From Gelidibacter salicanalis (GTDB lineage: Bacteria > Bacteroidota > Bacteroidia > Flavobacteriales > Flavobacteriaceae): DNA of 64,000 nucleotides. The notes beneath the pieces are model-generated. The model had not been told where the DNA came from. It saw nothing but the letters and a program-made list of their open reading frames with translations, and made no database searches. A program made the position numbers and the translations under genes. Shown here piece after piece: positions 36,678-46,252 of the stretch (positions within the stretch are counted from its first letter, which is position 1; each line of letters starts with the position of its first letter). The DNA lies in NCBI RefSeq assembly GCF_016469035.1, contig NZ_JAEHJZ010000036.1, positions 112,864 to 176,863 of the forward strand. The letters are read 5' to 3'.

Positions 36678-37997
36678 TTATGCGTTTTGTAATTTTTTAG
36701 TCCAAACTTCTCCGTTTGGAAAACTATAGGTTTCTAATGATTCTGGTTTCATGGTGATGCTATATCCTGGTTGTTGCGGTGGCATGTAAGCACCATTTTT
36801 AATGACTACAGGATCGAAGAAATGTTCGTGTAAATGGTCTACATATTCAATAATCCGATCTTCCATAGTGCCACTGACACAAATATAATCGATCATGGAT
36901 AAGTGCTGCACATACTCGCACAACCCTACACCACCAGCGTGCGGACACACAGGAACTTTAAATTTTGCCGCCATCAACAAAATGGCTAAAATTTCATTAA
37001 CGCCACCCACACGACAACTATCAATTTGACAGATCTGTAACGCATCTGCCATAATCAATTGTTTAAACATGACCCGGTTTTGGCAATGTTCTCCCGTCGC
37101 CACTTTTATAGGTGCTACAGCTCTGGCAATTTTTGCGTGACCCAAAATATCGTCGGGACTTGTAGGCTCTTCAATCCAATAGGGATTAAATTTTTTGAGC
37201 GATGCCATATTTTCTATCGCTTCATCCACATCCCATTTTTGGTTGGCATCCATCATCAATTGTAAATCATCTCCAATTTCTTCACGGATAATCTGTGCTC
37301 GACGCATATCATCCTGCAAATCAGAACCAACTTTTATTTTCATATGTTTAAAACCATCCGCTTTCGCTTCTTGGCATAATCTGCGCATTTTATCATCGGG
37401 ATAGCCTAACCAACCTGCAGAGGTCGTATAGGCAGGATAACCACTTTTCATTAAAGTATCAATGCGTTCTTGCTTGGTAGCGGCATTACTTCTGAGAAGT
37501 TCCAAAGCCTCCTGGGGAGTGATAGCATCAGTGATATAGGTAAAGTCCACACATTTCACGAACTCTTCCGGAGACATATCAGCAATTAATTTCCAGACTG
37601 GCTTGCCTTCCACTTTAGCATATAAATCCCAAACAGCGTTGACCAAGGCACCTGTTGCCAAATGGATGACCCCTTTTTCAGGACCCAACCAACGTAATTG
37701 ACTGTCGCCCGTAATCATCTTATAGAAATCGCCCATATTTTGAGTAAAGGACTCCAAGGTTTTTCCAATAATTAAATGTGAAAGCGACTCAATGGCTGAG
37801 ACACATAATTCGTTACCACGACCAATGGTAAAGGTCAATCCGTGACCTTCAAATTCAGGGTGGTCCGTTTTTAAAATGACATAGGCCGCGGAATAATCCG
37901 GATCCGTATTCATAGCATCTGAACCGTCCAGCTCATCACTTGTTGGGAAACGTACATCTTTGGTAAGGACTTCGGTAATGGTTATTGTTTGTTTCAT
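36678..37997 (-). CDS. L-fuconate dehydratase (enolase superfamily)
   Basis: Enolase-superfamily dehydratase of 439 residues, in the fuconate dehydratase group by its opening TKDVRFPTSDELDGSDAMNT and GHGLTFTIGRGNELCV. The catalytic KxK (HMKIKVGSD), metal ligands D (LMMDANQKWD), E (YWIEEPTSPDD) and E (ATGEHCQNR), and the late His (CPHAGGVGL) are all visible. It converts L-fuconate to 2-keto-3-deoxy-L-fuconate. It is the first gene of the operon, 148 nt from the AraC regulator. Confidence 0.93.
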   Translation of the reverse strand: MKQTITITEVLTKDVRFPTSDELDGSDAMNTDPDYSAAYVILKTDHPEFEGHGLTFTIGRGNELCVSAIESLSHLIIGKTLESFTQNMGDFYKMITGDSQLRWLGPEKGVIHLATGALVNAVWDLYAKVEGKPVWKLIADMSPEEFVKCVDFTYITDAITPQEALELLRSNAATKQERIDTLMKSGYPAYTTSAGWLGYPDDKMRRLCQEAKADGFKHMKIKVGSDLQDDMRRAQIIREEIGDDLQLMMDANQKWDVDEAIENMASLKKFNPYWIEEPTSPDDILGHAKIARAVAPIKVATGEHCQNRVMFKQLIMADALQICQIDSCRVGGVNEILAILLMAAKFKVPVCPHAGGVGLCEYVQHLSMIDYICVSGTMEDRIIEYVDHLHEHFFDPVVIKNGAYMPPQQPGYSITMKPESLETYSFPNGEVWTKKLQNA

Positions 37998-38145
37998 TTG
38001 TTAATAGATATTGTTTACAAGACTCAATGAAATATCGAAGATTTCATATCGAGTCATTTCTTAACCTTACAAATCTAGAGTATGAATTGTATGAAGTCCA
38101 CTCATTATTCCACTCTTGCTAATACTATTTTTGCACTTGAGGGTC

Positions 38146-39024
38146 TTAAATGACATCAGGAGCGTAATTACTATGCTTTTTTAAATATATAGATGGCGAC
38201 ATGTTTTTTATGACTTTAAACTGTCGGTTAAAATTTGACAAATTATTAAACCCAGATTCATAGGCGATTGCCGCAACATTCAATTCATTTTCCATGAGTA
38301 GTTTGCAGGCATAACCAATTCTAATTTCATTGACGTATTTTGAAAATGTTTTGCGGTGCACGCGTTTAAAGGATCTACTGAATGCGGAAGGATTCATGTT
38401 GACGAGTTCAGCCACGGTTGCCAGATCCATATCGGTATTAAAATTCTTAAAAATATAAGCAATCACTTTATTAGACAGCTTAGGCTCTTCCAGTTTTAAT
38501 GAGGCCACATAGCCCGAACTAGCCAAGAGTTTAACATCTTCATGCCCTGCCAACTCATTTAAGATGCCTAAAAACTGATGTGTTTTATTGAAATCCGTTT
38601 CGTCATTAAGATTTATTATCGCTTGCCGCAACACTTTTGAAACATTTTTAAATTGAATTCCTTGCTCTGCTTGTTTAAACAACGCGACAATAGGTTTCAT
38701 TTCTGATAATTGTAGAAACCTGTCTCCTAAAAAATCCTCTCTAAAATGGATCGAAATGGCCTCTGCAGTTAAGGTTTTGTCCTCTTGGAAGTATTTAGGA
38801 TCATTTAACCACATGTGCGGCAAATTCTTCCCGATCAGCACCACGTCTTTCGGTTGAAATTTCTTGATACTATCGCCGATAAATCGCGTGCCCTTACTTT
38901 TAAGAACGGTTACCAATTCGAGTTCTGGATGGTAATGCCAGATTTTAAGAAAATTGGCATAACTATTCTTTCGTACTGAAAGTGTAGCTGTCGTGTTACT
39001 CCGATCTATTAAATGTAATTTCAT
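38146..39024 (-). CDS. AraC-family transcriptional regulator
   Basis: Regulator of 292 residues. A cupin-like sensor domain (about 20-140; WHYHPELELVTVLKSKGTRF and DVVLIGKNLPHMW) is followed by the AraC double helix-turn-helix (about 190-285; MDLATVAELVNMNPSAFSRS and VAAIAYESGFNNLSNFNRQF). It is on the same strand as, and upstream of, the fucose genes, so it likely senses a fucose-pathway sugar or acid and activates them. Divergent from the serine hydrolase gene. Confidence 0.88.
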   Translation of the reverse strand: MKLHLIDRSNTTATLSVRKNSYANFLKIWHYHPELELVTVLKSKGTRFIGDSIKKFQPKDVVLIGKNLPHMWLNDPKYFQEDKTLTAEAISIHFREDFLGDRFLQLSEMKPIVALFKQAEQGIQFKNVSKVLRQAIINLNDETDFNKTHQFLGILNELAGHEDVKLLASSGYVASLKLEEPKLSNKVIAYIFKNFNTDMDLATVAELVNMNPSAFSRSFKRVHRKTFSKYVNEIRIGYACKLLMENELNVAAIAYESGFNNLSNFNRQFKVIKNMSPSIYLKKHSNYAPDVI

Positions 39025-39187
39025 CGCAATGAAAATAGCACTTTTAGCTCAATTTACATCGTAATGTGCAAAAAAAGTATCTAGTGGAAAAATTTCTGCT
39101 GCAAGAAATTAAATCCGACACCAGAATTTCAACATAAAAAATTAAAAAAATCAATACCTTTAATGATTCGTTTTTAAAATCTCTTTC

Positions 39188-40756
39188 ATGAAATCAATTA
39201 CCTTTAAAACGCTTCTTCTTGCGGCACTTTTCTTTTCTGTCAAGGCTTCTGTAAATGCTCAGGCTTTGAGCAGGACCCAAATTGACAGTTTAGTTCAAAA
39301 AACAATGCAGACTTTTGATGTTCCAGGCATAGCTGTAGCGGTTTTAAAAGATGGCAAAATTTATCATAAAAACACCTACGGCGTTCGCTCAGTAAAAACA
39401 AACGCTGAAGTTAATGAAAACACGCTTTTTGGGGTAGCTTCAAATACCAAAGCGTTTACGACCTCGGCCTTAGCACAGCTTATTGACCGTGGCAAACTGA
39501 CTTGGGATACCAAAGTGATAGACGTCATTCCTGAGTTTCAACTCTACGATGCCTACGTCACCAGAGAATTTACAGTGCGCGACCTTGTTACCCACCGTAG
39601 CGGATTAGGTCTTGGTGCGGGCGACTTGATGGTGTTTCCTGCTTCTAATACGACTACTAAAGACGAGATGATTCACAATCTTCGTTATTTAAAACCGGTG
39701 TCATCCTTCCGCAGTAAATTTGATTATGACAACCTCTTATATATTGTAGCCGGTGAGATTGTTTCCAGAGTTTCGGGACAATCATTTGACGATTATATCT
39801 CAGATCACTTTTTTAAGCCTTTACAAATGGAGCGTTCTTTAGTGTCACTTCCACAAATAAAAGCCGATCCGAATAGAATTGATGGTCATGCGCCAGTTAA
39901 CGGCACATTGGAATTGACCACTGATACCTTTACACAAATCTCTACCCCTGCAGGAGGAATTTATGCATCCATCAACGATATGAGCACTTGGGTACAAGCG
40001 CAATTGAATGATGGAAAATATGGTAAAAATCTAACCGATAGTCTTTTTAGCTCTAAAGAACATAGAGAAATGTGGACGCCACAAACCTTGATTAAAAGCG
40101 GCAAAGGCCCTTATAACACTCATTTTTCCGCATACGGTTTAGGTTGGTTTTTGAGTGATGTGAATGGTTATTTTCAAGTCAGCCACACGGGAGGATTATT
40201 AGGGATTGTCAGCCAAGTTACCATGATTCCTGAATTGGATTTAGGGATTATCGTCCTTACCAACCAACAAAGTGGTGCGGCGTTTAGCGCAATTACAAAC
40301 TCGATTAAGGACGCTTATTTTGGCATCAAAGATGAAGACCGCATCAAACAGTATAACGAACGCCGATTGGCCGGCGAAAAGGAAGAGGATAGCATTGTCT
40401 CTGCCTTAGAAAAAGACATTGCCGCACAACTGAAAAGTAAAGCTCCAAAACCGAATCCAGCAGATTATGTAGGGACCTATAAAGACAATTGGTTTGGCAA
40501 TGTCGCTATTACTGACCAAAATGGCACCCTTATTTTTAAGTCTGAAAAATCGTCGGATTTAACTGGAACAATGACGTTTTACAAAGGAACAACTTATGTC
40601 GTCCGTTGGAATGACGCCGCGCTAAAAGCTGATGCTTTTGTGAATTTTAATTTAGACACCCAAGGAAAAGCGATTGGTTTCATGATGAGTCCGATATCGC
40701 CATTGACGGATTTCAGTTATGATTTTCAGGATTTGGAATTTAAAAGAGCGGAATAA
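39188..40756 (+). CDS. Exported serine hydrolase, beta-lactamase class C fold
   Basis: Penicillin-binding-protein-like hydrolase of 522 residues. A signal peptide (about 1-25, ending VNAQ) exports it. The nucleophile motif is S85-N-T-K88 (GVASNTKAF), the second motif is YDN near residue 181 (KFDYDNLLY) and the third is HTGG (FQVSHTGGLLG). A DUF3471-type C-terminal domain (about 420-520) follows. Such proteins include D-aminopeptidases, esterases and alkaline D-peptidases. The D-serine ammonia-lyase gene follows after 107 nt on the same strand, consistent with release of D-serine-containing products, though that is inference. Confidence 0.88.
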   Translation: MKSITFKTLLLAALFFSVKASVNAQALSRTQIDSLVQKTMQTFDVPGIAVAVLKDGKIYHKNTYGVRSVKTNAEVNENTLFGVASNTKAFTTSALAQLIDRGKLTWDTKVIDVIPEFQLYDAYVTREFTVRDLVTHRSGLGLGAGDLMVFPASNTTTKDEMIHNLRYLKPVSSFRSKFDYDNLLYIVAGEIVSRVSGQSFDDYISDHFFKPLQMERSLVSLPQIKADPNRIDGHAPVNGTLELTTDTFTQISTPAGGIYASINDMSTWVQAQLNDGKYGKNLTDSLFSSKEHREMWTPQTLIKSGKGPYNTHFSAYGLGWFLSDVNGYFQVSHTGGLLGIVSQVTMIPELDLGIIVLTNQQSGAAFSAITNSIKDAYFGIKDEDRIKQYNERRLAGEKEEDSIVSALEKDIAAQLKSKAPKPNPADYVGTYKDNWFGNVAITDQNGTLIFKSEKSSDLTGTMTFYKGTTYVVRWNDAALKADAFVNFNLDTQGKAIGFMMSPISPLTDFSYDFQDLEFKRAE

Positions 40757-40863
40757 TCAGAACGATTTCTACAACATCTAAATATTGATTTGTTGTGGCA
40801 AATATTGAAACCTTAAGCTCCTTGTCACTTTTGATGATCTTATAATTAAAATAATTTGATCCC

Positions 40864-42195
40864 ATGTATTCCAAAAAAGAAATAGATGCATTAATAAAAA
40901 ATACTCCGATCCTTCAAGACATCATAGATGCAAAGCCTGTGAGTTGGATAAACCCTGAGTTGCTACCATTTGACGATGCACCTAAATTCTCCTTAGGTAT
41001 GAAAGATATGGAAGTTGCAGAACAGTTATGGATCCGTTTTGCGCCATTTTTTGTCAAAGCTTTTCCAGAAACTAGTGAAAGTGCTGGTATTTTGGAATCG
41101 ACTCTCAGAGAAATCCCGAATATGAAGGCTGTTTTGGAAGGCAATCACGGAAACTTTGATGGAGGGTTGTTCTTAAAATGTGATCATGAACTACCTATTG
41201 CGGGCTCCATTAAAGCGCGTGGTGGATTTTTTGAGATCATCAAATATGCGGAGAAATTAGCCCTCGAAGCAGGGCTTTTGAAAAAAGAGGATGATTACAG
41301 TAAGTTGTTGGCTCCTGAATTCCGCGAGTTTTTTAGGAAGTATAAAATTGGTGTATCCTCTACTGGAAATCTCGGACTTGGCATTGGTATCATGAGTGCG
41401 AAGTTAGGTTTTGAAGTCACTGTTTATGTTTCAGCTGATGCGAAACAGTGGAAAAAAGAGTTGTTGCGAGAAAAAGGTGTTATTGTTATTGAATTTGATG
41501 GCGATTTCAGTGAAGCTGTTTTAGCTGGGCGCCAGCAAACATTGACTGACCCCAATGCCCATTTTGTGGATGACGAAGATTCTGAAGATTTATTTATTGG
41601 CTACACTGGTGGCGCTCTCAGGATTGCCGAGCAATTAAAAGCCCAGAAAGTGATGGTTGATGTGGATCATCCGTTATTCGTCTACTCGCCTTGCGGTGTT
41701 GGAGGTTCTCCAGGCGGCATAGCTTTTGGTTTAAAGCAAATTTATGGGGACCATGTACATTGTTTCTTTATAGAACCCACACATAGCCCAGGGGTCTTAA
41801 CGGGATTGGTTACGGCTGAGATGAGCCATATTAGCGTACAAGATATTGGATTGGACAATCAAACGGAAGCAGATGGACTGGCGGTGGGGCGGCCGTCACA
41901 TTTCGCTACAAAAATCAGCAAGCATTTGGTCAGTGGTATTTTCACCCTTGAAGATGATCAGCTCTTTAAACTTTTAGCACAATTAAAAGATTCCGAAAAT
42001 ATCTTTTTAGAACCATCAGCCACTGCAGGATTAATCGGACCTCAACGGATCCAAATATCAGAATACGCCAAAACACACCACCTCAATTTGAAAAACGCAA
42101 CGCATATAGTTTGGGCTACAGGAGGCTTATTGGTTCCGGAGTATCAAAGGACAGCATTTTATGAAAGAGGGCAACACCTACTGAAAACTGAATAA
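40864..42195 (+). CDS. dsdA: D-serine ammonia-lyase
   Basis: PLP enzyme of 443 residues converting D-serine to pyruvate and ammonia. The PLP lysine is K117 in PIAGSIKARGGFFE. A glycine-rich phosphate loop is CGVGGSPGGIAFGL, and the motif STGNLGLGIGIMSA is also typical of DsdA. N-terminal IDAKPVSWINPEL matches the family. It follows the serine hydrolase and is ended by a hairpin terminator. Confidence 0.95.
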   Translation: MYSKKEIDALIKNTPILQDIIDAKPVSWINPELLPFDDAPKFSLGMKDMEVAEQLWIRFAPFFVKAFPETSESAGILESTLREIPNMKAVLEGNHGNFDGGLFLKCDHELPIAGSIKARGGFFEIIKYAEKLALEAGLLKKEDDYSKLLAPEFREFFRKYKIGVSSTGNLGLGIGIMSAKLGFEVTVYVSADAKQWKKELLREKGVIVIEFDGDFSEAVLAGRQQTLTDPNAHFVDDEDSEDLFIGYTGGALRIAEQLKAQKVMVDVDHPLFVYSPCGVGGSPGGIAFGLKQIYGDHVHCFFIEPTHSPGVLTGLVTAEMSHISVQDIGLDNQTEADGLAVGRPSHFATKISKHLVSGIFTLEDDQLFKLLAQLKDSENIFLEPSATAGLIGPQRIQISEYAKTHHLNLKNATHIVWATGGLLVPEYQRTAFYERGQHLLKTE

Positions 42196-42252
42196 TTTTA
42201 TGATAACGCCATCCCATTTCAATTTTTAAGACATACTAGCCAATAACAAATA

Positions 42253-42285
42253 AAAACCCCATAAACATAATGTTTACAGGGTTTT
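42253..42285 (+). terminator. Terminator after dsdA
   Basis: A 14-nt imperfect stem (AAAACCCCATAAAC against GTTTACAGGGTTTT) with a 5-nt loop and ending in T4 closes the dsdA transcript. It may also stop the leftward neighbour. Confidence 0.75.
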
Positions 42286-42312
42286 CCACTTTTCGAATTA
42301 ACAAAATGCACT

Positions 42313-42636
42313 CTATATTTGGCTGAGTATATGATACCTTTCTATATGATTTAGAAAGTCTGAAAGTTTCTTTTTAATTTTTAAGCCGACATGTCGACAT
42401 TTGCTTTCAATGGTTAATTTTGAACGTAGCTTGCTCCCGTCTTCATCCTCATTTTTCACTTTTATCTGTCCGTTAGGAAAATAAATGGTCAAAAACTGAC
42501 CTTGATCCTGTTGAAAGAAATAAAATTCGTCAGACAACCAATTGACAAATTGATCGTATTTATCAACACACGAAAAGCTCATTTCAAAAGCCCAATGGTG
42601 ACCCTGTATAGCACTCAAATCCTGATCGTGTTTCAT
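42313..42636 (-). CDS. Small unknown protein
   Basis: I do not recognise this 107-residue protein. It is acidic near the N-terminus and lysine-rich after residue 60, with FYFFQQDQGQFLTIYFPNG in the middle that looks like paired beta strands. No cysteines forming a metal site and no signal peptide. It lies between the dsdA terminator and the short LacI regulator, on the minus strand. Confidence 0.55.
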   Translation of the reverse strand: MKHDQDLSAIQGHHWAFEMSFSCVDKYDQFVNWLSDEFYFFQQDQGQFLTIYFPNGQIKVKNEDEDGSKLRSKLTIESKCRHVGLKIKKKLSDFLNHIERYHILSQI

Positions 42637-42708
42637 TTATAGGTGTTGTAATCCGTATTTAATTAATCGTTGCTTCCAATGAATTGGAATAAATATTCTA
42701 AATTTAAG

Positions 42709-43269
42709 TTATACCATATGTATTTGCATCCCAGTACTCAATGCTTCTATTTTTGACAATAGCGCGTGAATAATTTTTTTCCCAAAATGCTTATAATCAT
42801 CTGATTTTAGATCTGAATTCTCAATCTTCGTTACGACGGTCGGCATAAAATGTTCTGCAGCATTTTTCTTGATGGCATCCAATTTACTAGAAGTTCCAAT
42901 AAGAATGATCCCGTCAATTCCGCCATTTCTCAAGCTCTTTAGACTTTCAAAAGCGCCGTCCTCACCATTGAGGTACTGCTGCACCACCACACGGTAGCCC
43001 TGTTCAAAAGCTATATGTTGTATACTGTTAAGCATACTTCCATAAATCTTGGAATCAATTTGCGGTACAATAACGGCAATAGTGTTGCTCTTTTGGGATC
43101 TGAGCGCTATAGCTGAGTTATTTGGTACAAAATCACAGCTTTCTGCCAATTCTTTTATAATCCGTCTCGTTTTTAAGCTGATATCTTTTTTGTCACGTAG
43201 CGCCTTCGATACCGTCGAAACGGAATAGCCGCTCATTTTTGACAAGGTTTTCATGGTTACTTCCATCAT
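42709..43269 (-). CDS. LacI-family regulator, short form
   Basis: LacI-type regulator of only 186 residues against the usual ~335. The HTH is intact (MKTLSKMSGYSVSTVSKALR), followed by the hinge and the N-subdomain of the effector domain (NTIAVIVPQIDSKIYGSMLN and GGIDGIILIGTSSK), and then a stop. The C-subdomain, needed for normal ligand closure, is absent. This is either a truncated gene or a short family member. It lies 22 nt beyond the end of the nagB fusion gene, so it is probably part of the same operon. Confidence 0.8.
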   Translation of the reverse strand: MMEVTMKTLSKMSGYSVSTVSKALRDKKDISLKTRRIIKELAESCDFVPNNSAIALRSQKSNTIAVIVPQIDSKIYGSMLNSIQHIAFEQGYRVVVQQYLNGEDGAFESLKSLRNGGIDGIILIGTSSKLDAIKKNAAEHFMPTVVTKIENSDLKSDDYKHFGKKIIHALLSKIEALSTGMQIHMV

Positions 43270-43291
43270 AATTCATTTTCCTTAATAGTGG

Positions 43292-45220
43292 TTAAAAATG
43301 CCATCTTACAAATGCCTCCATTGCTGCATAATGCGATAGGCCTAACTGATCATAGGTATCAGCAGTTTCCTTGTTTCTGTCTTCTGCACGTTGCCAAAAC
43401 TCTCTAGAGTCTGCCCCTTGAAATACCACACCATCTTTTTGTGATTGGTGTTTAAATATGCCATGGCGTTTTTCTAAGACCTGCTCAGGACTCATAGGAA
43501 CTGCCATTTCTATTTCGTCAACATTCCACTCTTGCCATGCACCTCTGTAAAGCCACACACGACAATCTTTCATAAATGGTTTGTCTTTTAATCTTTTTAC
43601 CGCTTCAAATACCGCATCAAGACATACTTTATGGGTGCCATGCGGATCAGCCAGATCTCCAGCTGCATAAATTTGATGTGGTTTAATGCTTTCAATTAAA
43701 CTGATAGTTAATTGAATATCTTCCTCACCCAACGGTTTTTTATCAATGGTTCCTGTTTCATAAAAAGGCATTTCCATAAAATGGATCTGCTTGTCTGTTA
43801 AGCCCACAAAATGACTCGTAGCTCTGGCCTCTCCTTTTCTGATTAATCCTTTGATGTAACGTGTTTCAGGAATATCAATTTCACTTGGTTTCTTTTCTCT
43901 AAGCGCTTTAACCATTTTGGTGTAGATCTTTCCAGTGGCGTCGCTATTTATTCCAAATTTCTCGTTGTAATCAATTACAAAATTTGCAAATCTCAGGGCT
44001 TCTTCATCTGCTACGGCAATATTTCCGGAAGTTTGGTAGCCCACGTGTACGTCGTGACCTTGTTCATGAAGCCTTTTAAAAGTTCCGCCCATACTGATGA
44101 TGTCATCATCTGGATGCGGACTAAAGATCAGCACACGTTTTTTAGCTGGTTCCGCACGTTCTGGACGCTTGGTATCGTCAGCATTTGGCTTCCCTCCTGG
44201 CCAACCCGTGATGGTATGTTGGAGATCATTAAAAATCTTAATATTGATATCGTAACCATTTCCATAATCGGCCAATAAATCACTCATCCCATTTTCTATA
44301 TAATCTGCTTCAGTGAGCATCAAAATAGGTTTTTTGAGATGCAGCGCCAATCCTGTCACTGCTTTTCTGATCAGCTTATCCGTCCATGTTACTTTTTCAA
44401 CCAACCATGGCGTATTGATACGTGTTAATTTTGATGCTGCACCTTTATCCAATACAAATGTTGCATTGTTGTGTTCCTGTAAAAAGGATGCCGGTACCTG
44501 ATTGGTAACCTGACCTTCTACAGATGCTCTAATAATAGCAGATTTTGCCTCACCCCAAGCCATAAGGATGACACGTTTGGCTTCCATAATCTTTTTTACA
44601 CCTAAAGTAATAGCCGTTTTTGGTGTATTAGATAATCCTGCAAAATCTTTACTGGCAGCCACTCTTGTAATATGATCTAAGGCAACTAATCGTGTTTTAG
44701 AGTTTTGTAGGGAGCCTGATTCGTTAAAACCAATATGACCATTCCCACCAATTCCTAGAATTTGCAGATCGATGCCGCCCAAAACCTCTATTTTCGATTC
44801 GTAACGGCTACAATAATCAGCAATATCCGCTTTTGCTAATTTTCCATCAGGAATATGGCAATTTTCTGGCAGGATATCTACTTGATCAAATAACAAGGTT
44901 TTCATAAAACGGACATAGCTATTCACCGAGTCTGGTTCCATTGGATAGTATTCATCCAAATTAAAAGTCACCACATTTTTAAAACTTAAACCCTCTTCTT
45001 TGTGCAAACGCACCAATTCAGCATACAAGCCTTTAGGAGAAGAACCTGTAGCCAAACCCAACACACAAGGTTGTTTTTGAGATTGTTTTACTTTAATGAG
45101 TTTCGCTATTTCTTTAGCGATGGCTTTTGAAGCTGCTTGAGAATCTTCAAAGACCTTGGTATTAATGTTTTCAAACCTTTTTTCGAAACCAGTAGCTTTA
45201 TCGATGGTGCTTTTTAACAT
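43292..45220 (-). CDS. nagB: Glucosamine-6-phosphate deaminase fused to a LmbE-type deacetylase domain
   Basis: Fusion of 642 residues. The N-terminal part (about 20-290) is NagB/SugarP isomerase: VLGLATGSSPKGLYAELVRL, FNLDEYYPMEPDSVNSYVR, GIGGNGHIGFNESGS and the active-site run. The C-terminal part (about 365-640) is LmbE/PIG-L with the metal motif SPHPDDDIISMGG and LADPHGTHKV. NagB converts GlcN6P to Fru6P and ammonia. The fusion is known in Bacteroidota; the deacetylase domain may remove an acetyl group from an amino sugar, though its substrate is not certain. It is preceded by the oxidoreductase gene (11-nt gap). Confidence 0.9.
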   Translation of the reverse strand: MLKSTIDKATGFEKRFENINTKVFEDSQAASKAIAKEIAKLIKVKQSQKQPCVLGLATGSSPKGLYAELVRLHKEEGLSFKNVVTFNLDEYYPMEPDSVNSYVRFMKTLLFDQVDILPENCHIPDGKLAKADIADYCSRYESKIEVLGGIDLQILGIGGNGHIGFNESGSLQNSKTRLVALDHITRVAASKDFAGLSNTPKTAITLGVKKIMEAKRVILMAWGEAKSAIIRASVEGQVTNQVPASFLQEHNNATFVLDKGAASKLTRINTPWLVEKVTWTDKLIRKAVTGLALHLKKPILMLTEADYIENGMSDLLADYGNGYDINIKIFNDLQHTITGWPGGKPNADDTKRPERAEPAKKRVLIFSPHPDDDIISMGGTFKRLHEQGHDVHVGYQTSGNIAVADEEALRFANFVIDYNEKFGINSDATGKIYTKMVKALREKKPSEIDIPETRYIKGLIRKGEARATSHFVGLTDKQIHFMEMPFYETGTIDKKPLGEEDIQLTISLIESIKPHQIYAAGDLADPHGTHKVCLDAVFEAVKRLKDKPFMKDCRVWLYRGAWQEWNVDEIEMAVPMSPEQVLEKRHGIFKHQSQKDGVVFQGADSREFWQRAEDRNKETADTYDQLGLSHYAAMEAFVRWHF

Positions 45221-45231
45221 GGCTATTTATT

Positions 45232-46230
45232 TTAATTGTTAATGACTTTAATGTTGTTTTGTAAAACTTGTTCCATAATCCAAGAGGTATGGGCAGCGGT
45301 TTTTCCCGTTGAAGGGTGCGATGACGCTCCAACCAAGTACGACTTCATGTTTTGAACATGGTAGGTTTGTATATGTTCTGGGTGAGCGATGTTTAAACTT
45401 GTTGTTTCTTCATCACGCTCTAAAATGATAGGGCTTTCTCCAAATACTGAGAATGTTATGTTTCCTTCATTCCCGTAGATTTTTACGATATCCTGACGCT
45501 CCTCAGCTCCAAAATCCCAAGTTCCAAACCCTGTAGCACCAGAGTCATGCGTCCACTTTCCTGTTACTGTATCTTTTGCGGTATAGAGTCCCAATCTATT
45601 TTCTGCTGTTCCTTCTGCACTTTTGATAGTGCCCAATAGAAATACAAATAAATCCAATCCGTGAGAGGCCAAATCATCAAAATATCCGCCTGGTGCAATA
45701 GTAGCGTCTGTACGCCAATTGTATGTTTTGGAGACATCGAGATCATTGGTGGGTTTACTAAACTGCCAATGAATATGCCGGATAGCCCCTATTTTATTTT
45801 GATCGATCCATTCTTTTATTTTTAAAAATCTTGGCAATGACCTTCTGTAATACGCCACAAATAATGGTAGGTTTTTATCCTTAAATGCGTCATTGATTCT
45901 TATACACGCCGCATAACTCGGCGCCATTGGTTTTTCTATACAACATATTTTGCCCGCCGCTGCAACTTTTAGCGCATAATATTCATGCGTATCTGGAGGC
46001 GTAGCAATATAGATAGCATCAATCTCCGGATGATTGATTAAGGCATCTGCATCATCATAAAAGTGAGGCACTTTATGTCTTCTCGCATAATCTTCTGCTT
46101 TAGCCAGATCCCTTCGCATTACAGCGAAAAGTTCAAATCCATCAGTTTTTTGGTAAGCAGGACCGCTCTTCACTTCCGTTACGCTACCACAACCAATCAT
46201 TCCCCATTTATATGTTTTATTCTCCCCCAT
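45232..46230 (-). CDS. Gfo/Idh/MocA-family oxidoreductase
   Basis: NAD(P)-dependent sugar oxidoreductase. The start chosen at 46230 gives GENKTYKWGMIGCGSVTEVK, placing the Rossmann motif GMIGCGSVTEV at the N-terminus; an upstream in-frame start at 46293 would overlap the transporter gene and adds an unmatched 21 residues. The catalytic lysine lies in CCIEKPMAPS. The C-terminal domain is alpha/beta (RHIHWQFSKPTNDLDV). Exact substrate unknown; operon context indicates amino-sugar or sugar metabolism. Confidence 0.85.
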   Translation of the reverse strand: MGENKTYKWGMIGCGSVTEVKSGPAYQKTDGFELFAVMRRDLAKAEDYARRHKVPHFYDDADALINHPEIDAIYIATPPDTHEYYALKVAAAGKICCIEKPMAPSYAACIRINDAFKDKNLPLFVAYYRRSLPRFLKIKEWIDQNKIGAIRHIHWQFSKPTNDLDVSKTYNWRTDATIAPGGYFDDLASHGLDLFVFLLGTIKSAEGTAENRLGLYTAKDTVTGKWTHDSGATGFGTWDFGAEERQDIVKIYGNEGNITFSVFGESPIILERDEETTSLNIAHPEHIQTYHVQNMKSYLVGASSHPSTGKTAAHTSWIMEQVLQNNIKVINN

Positions 46231-46252
46231 CTCAACAATTCGTTTCTTTAAA

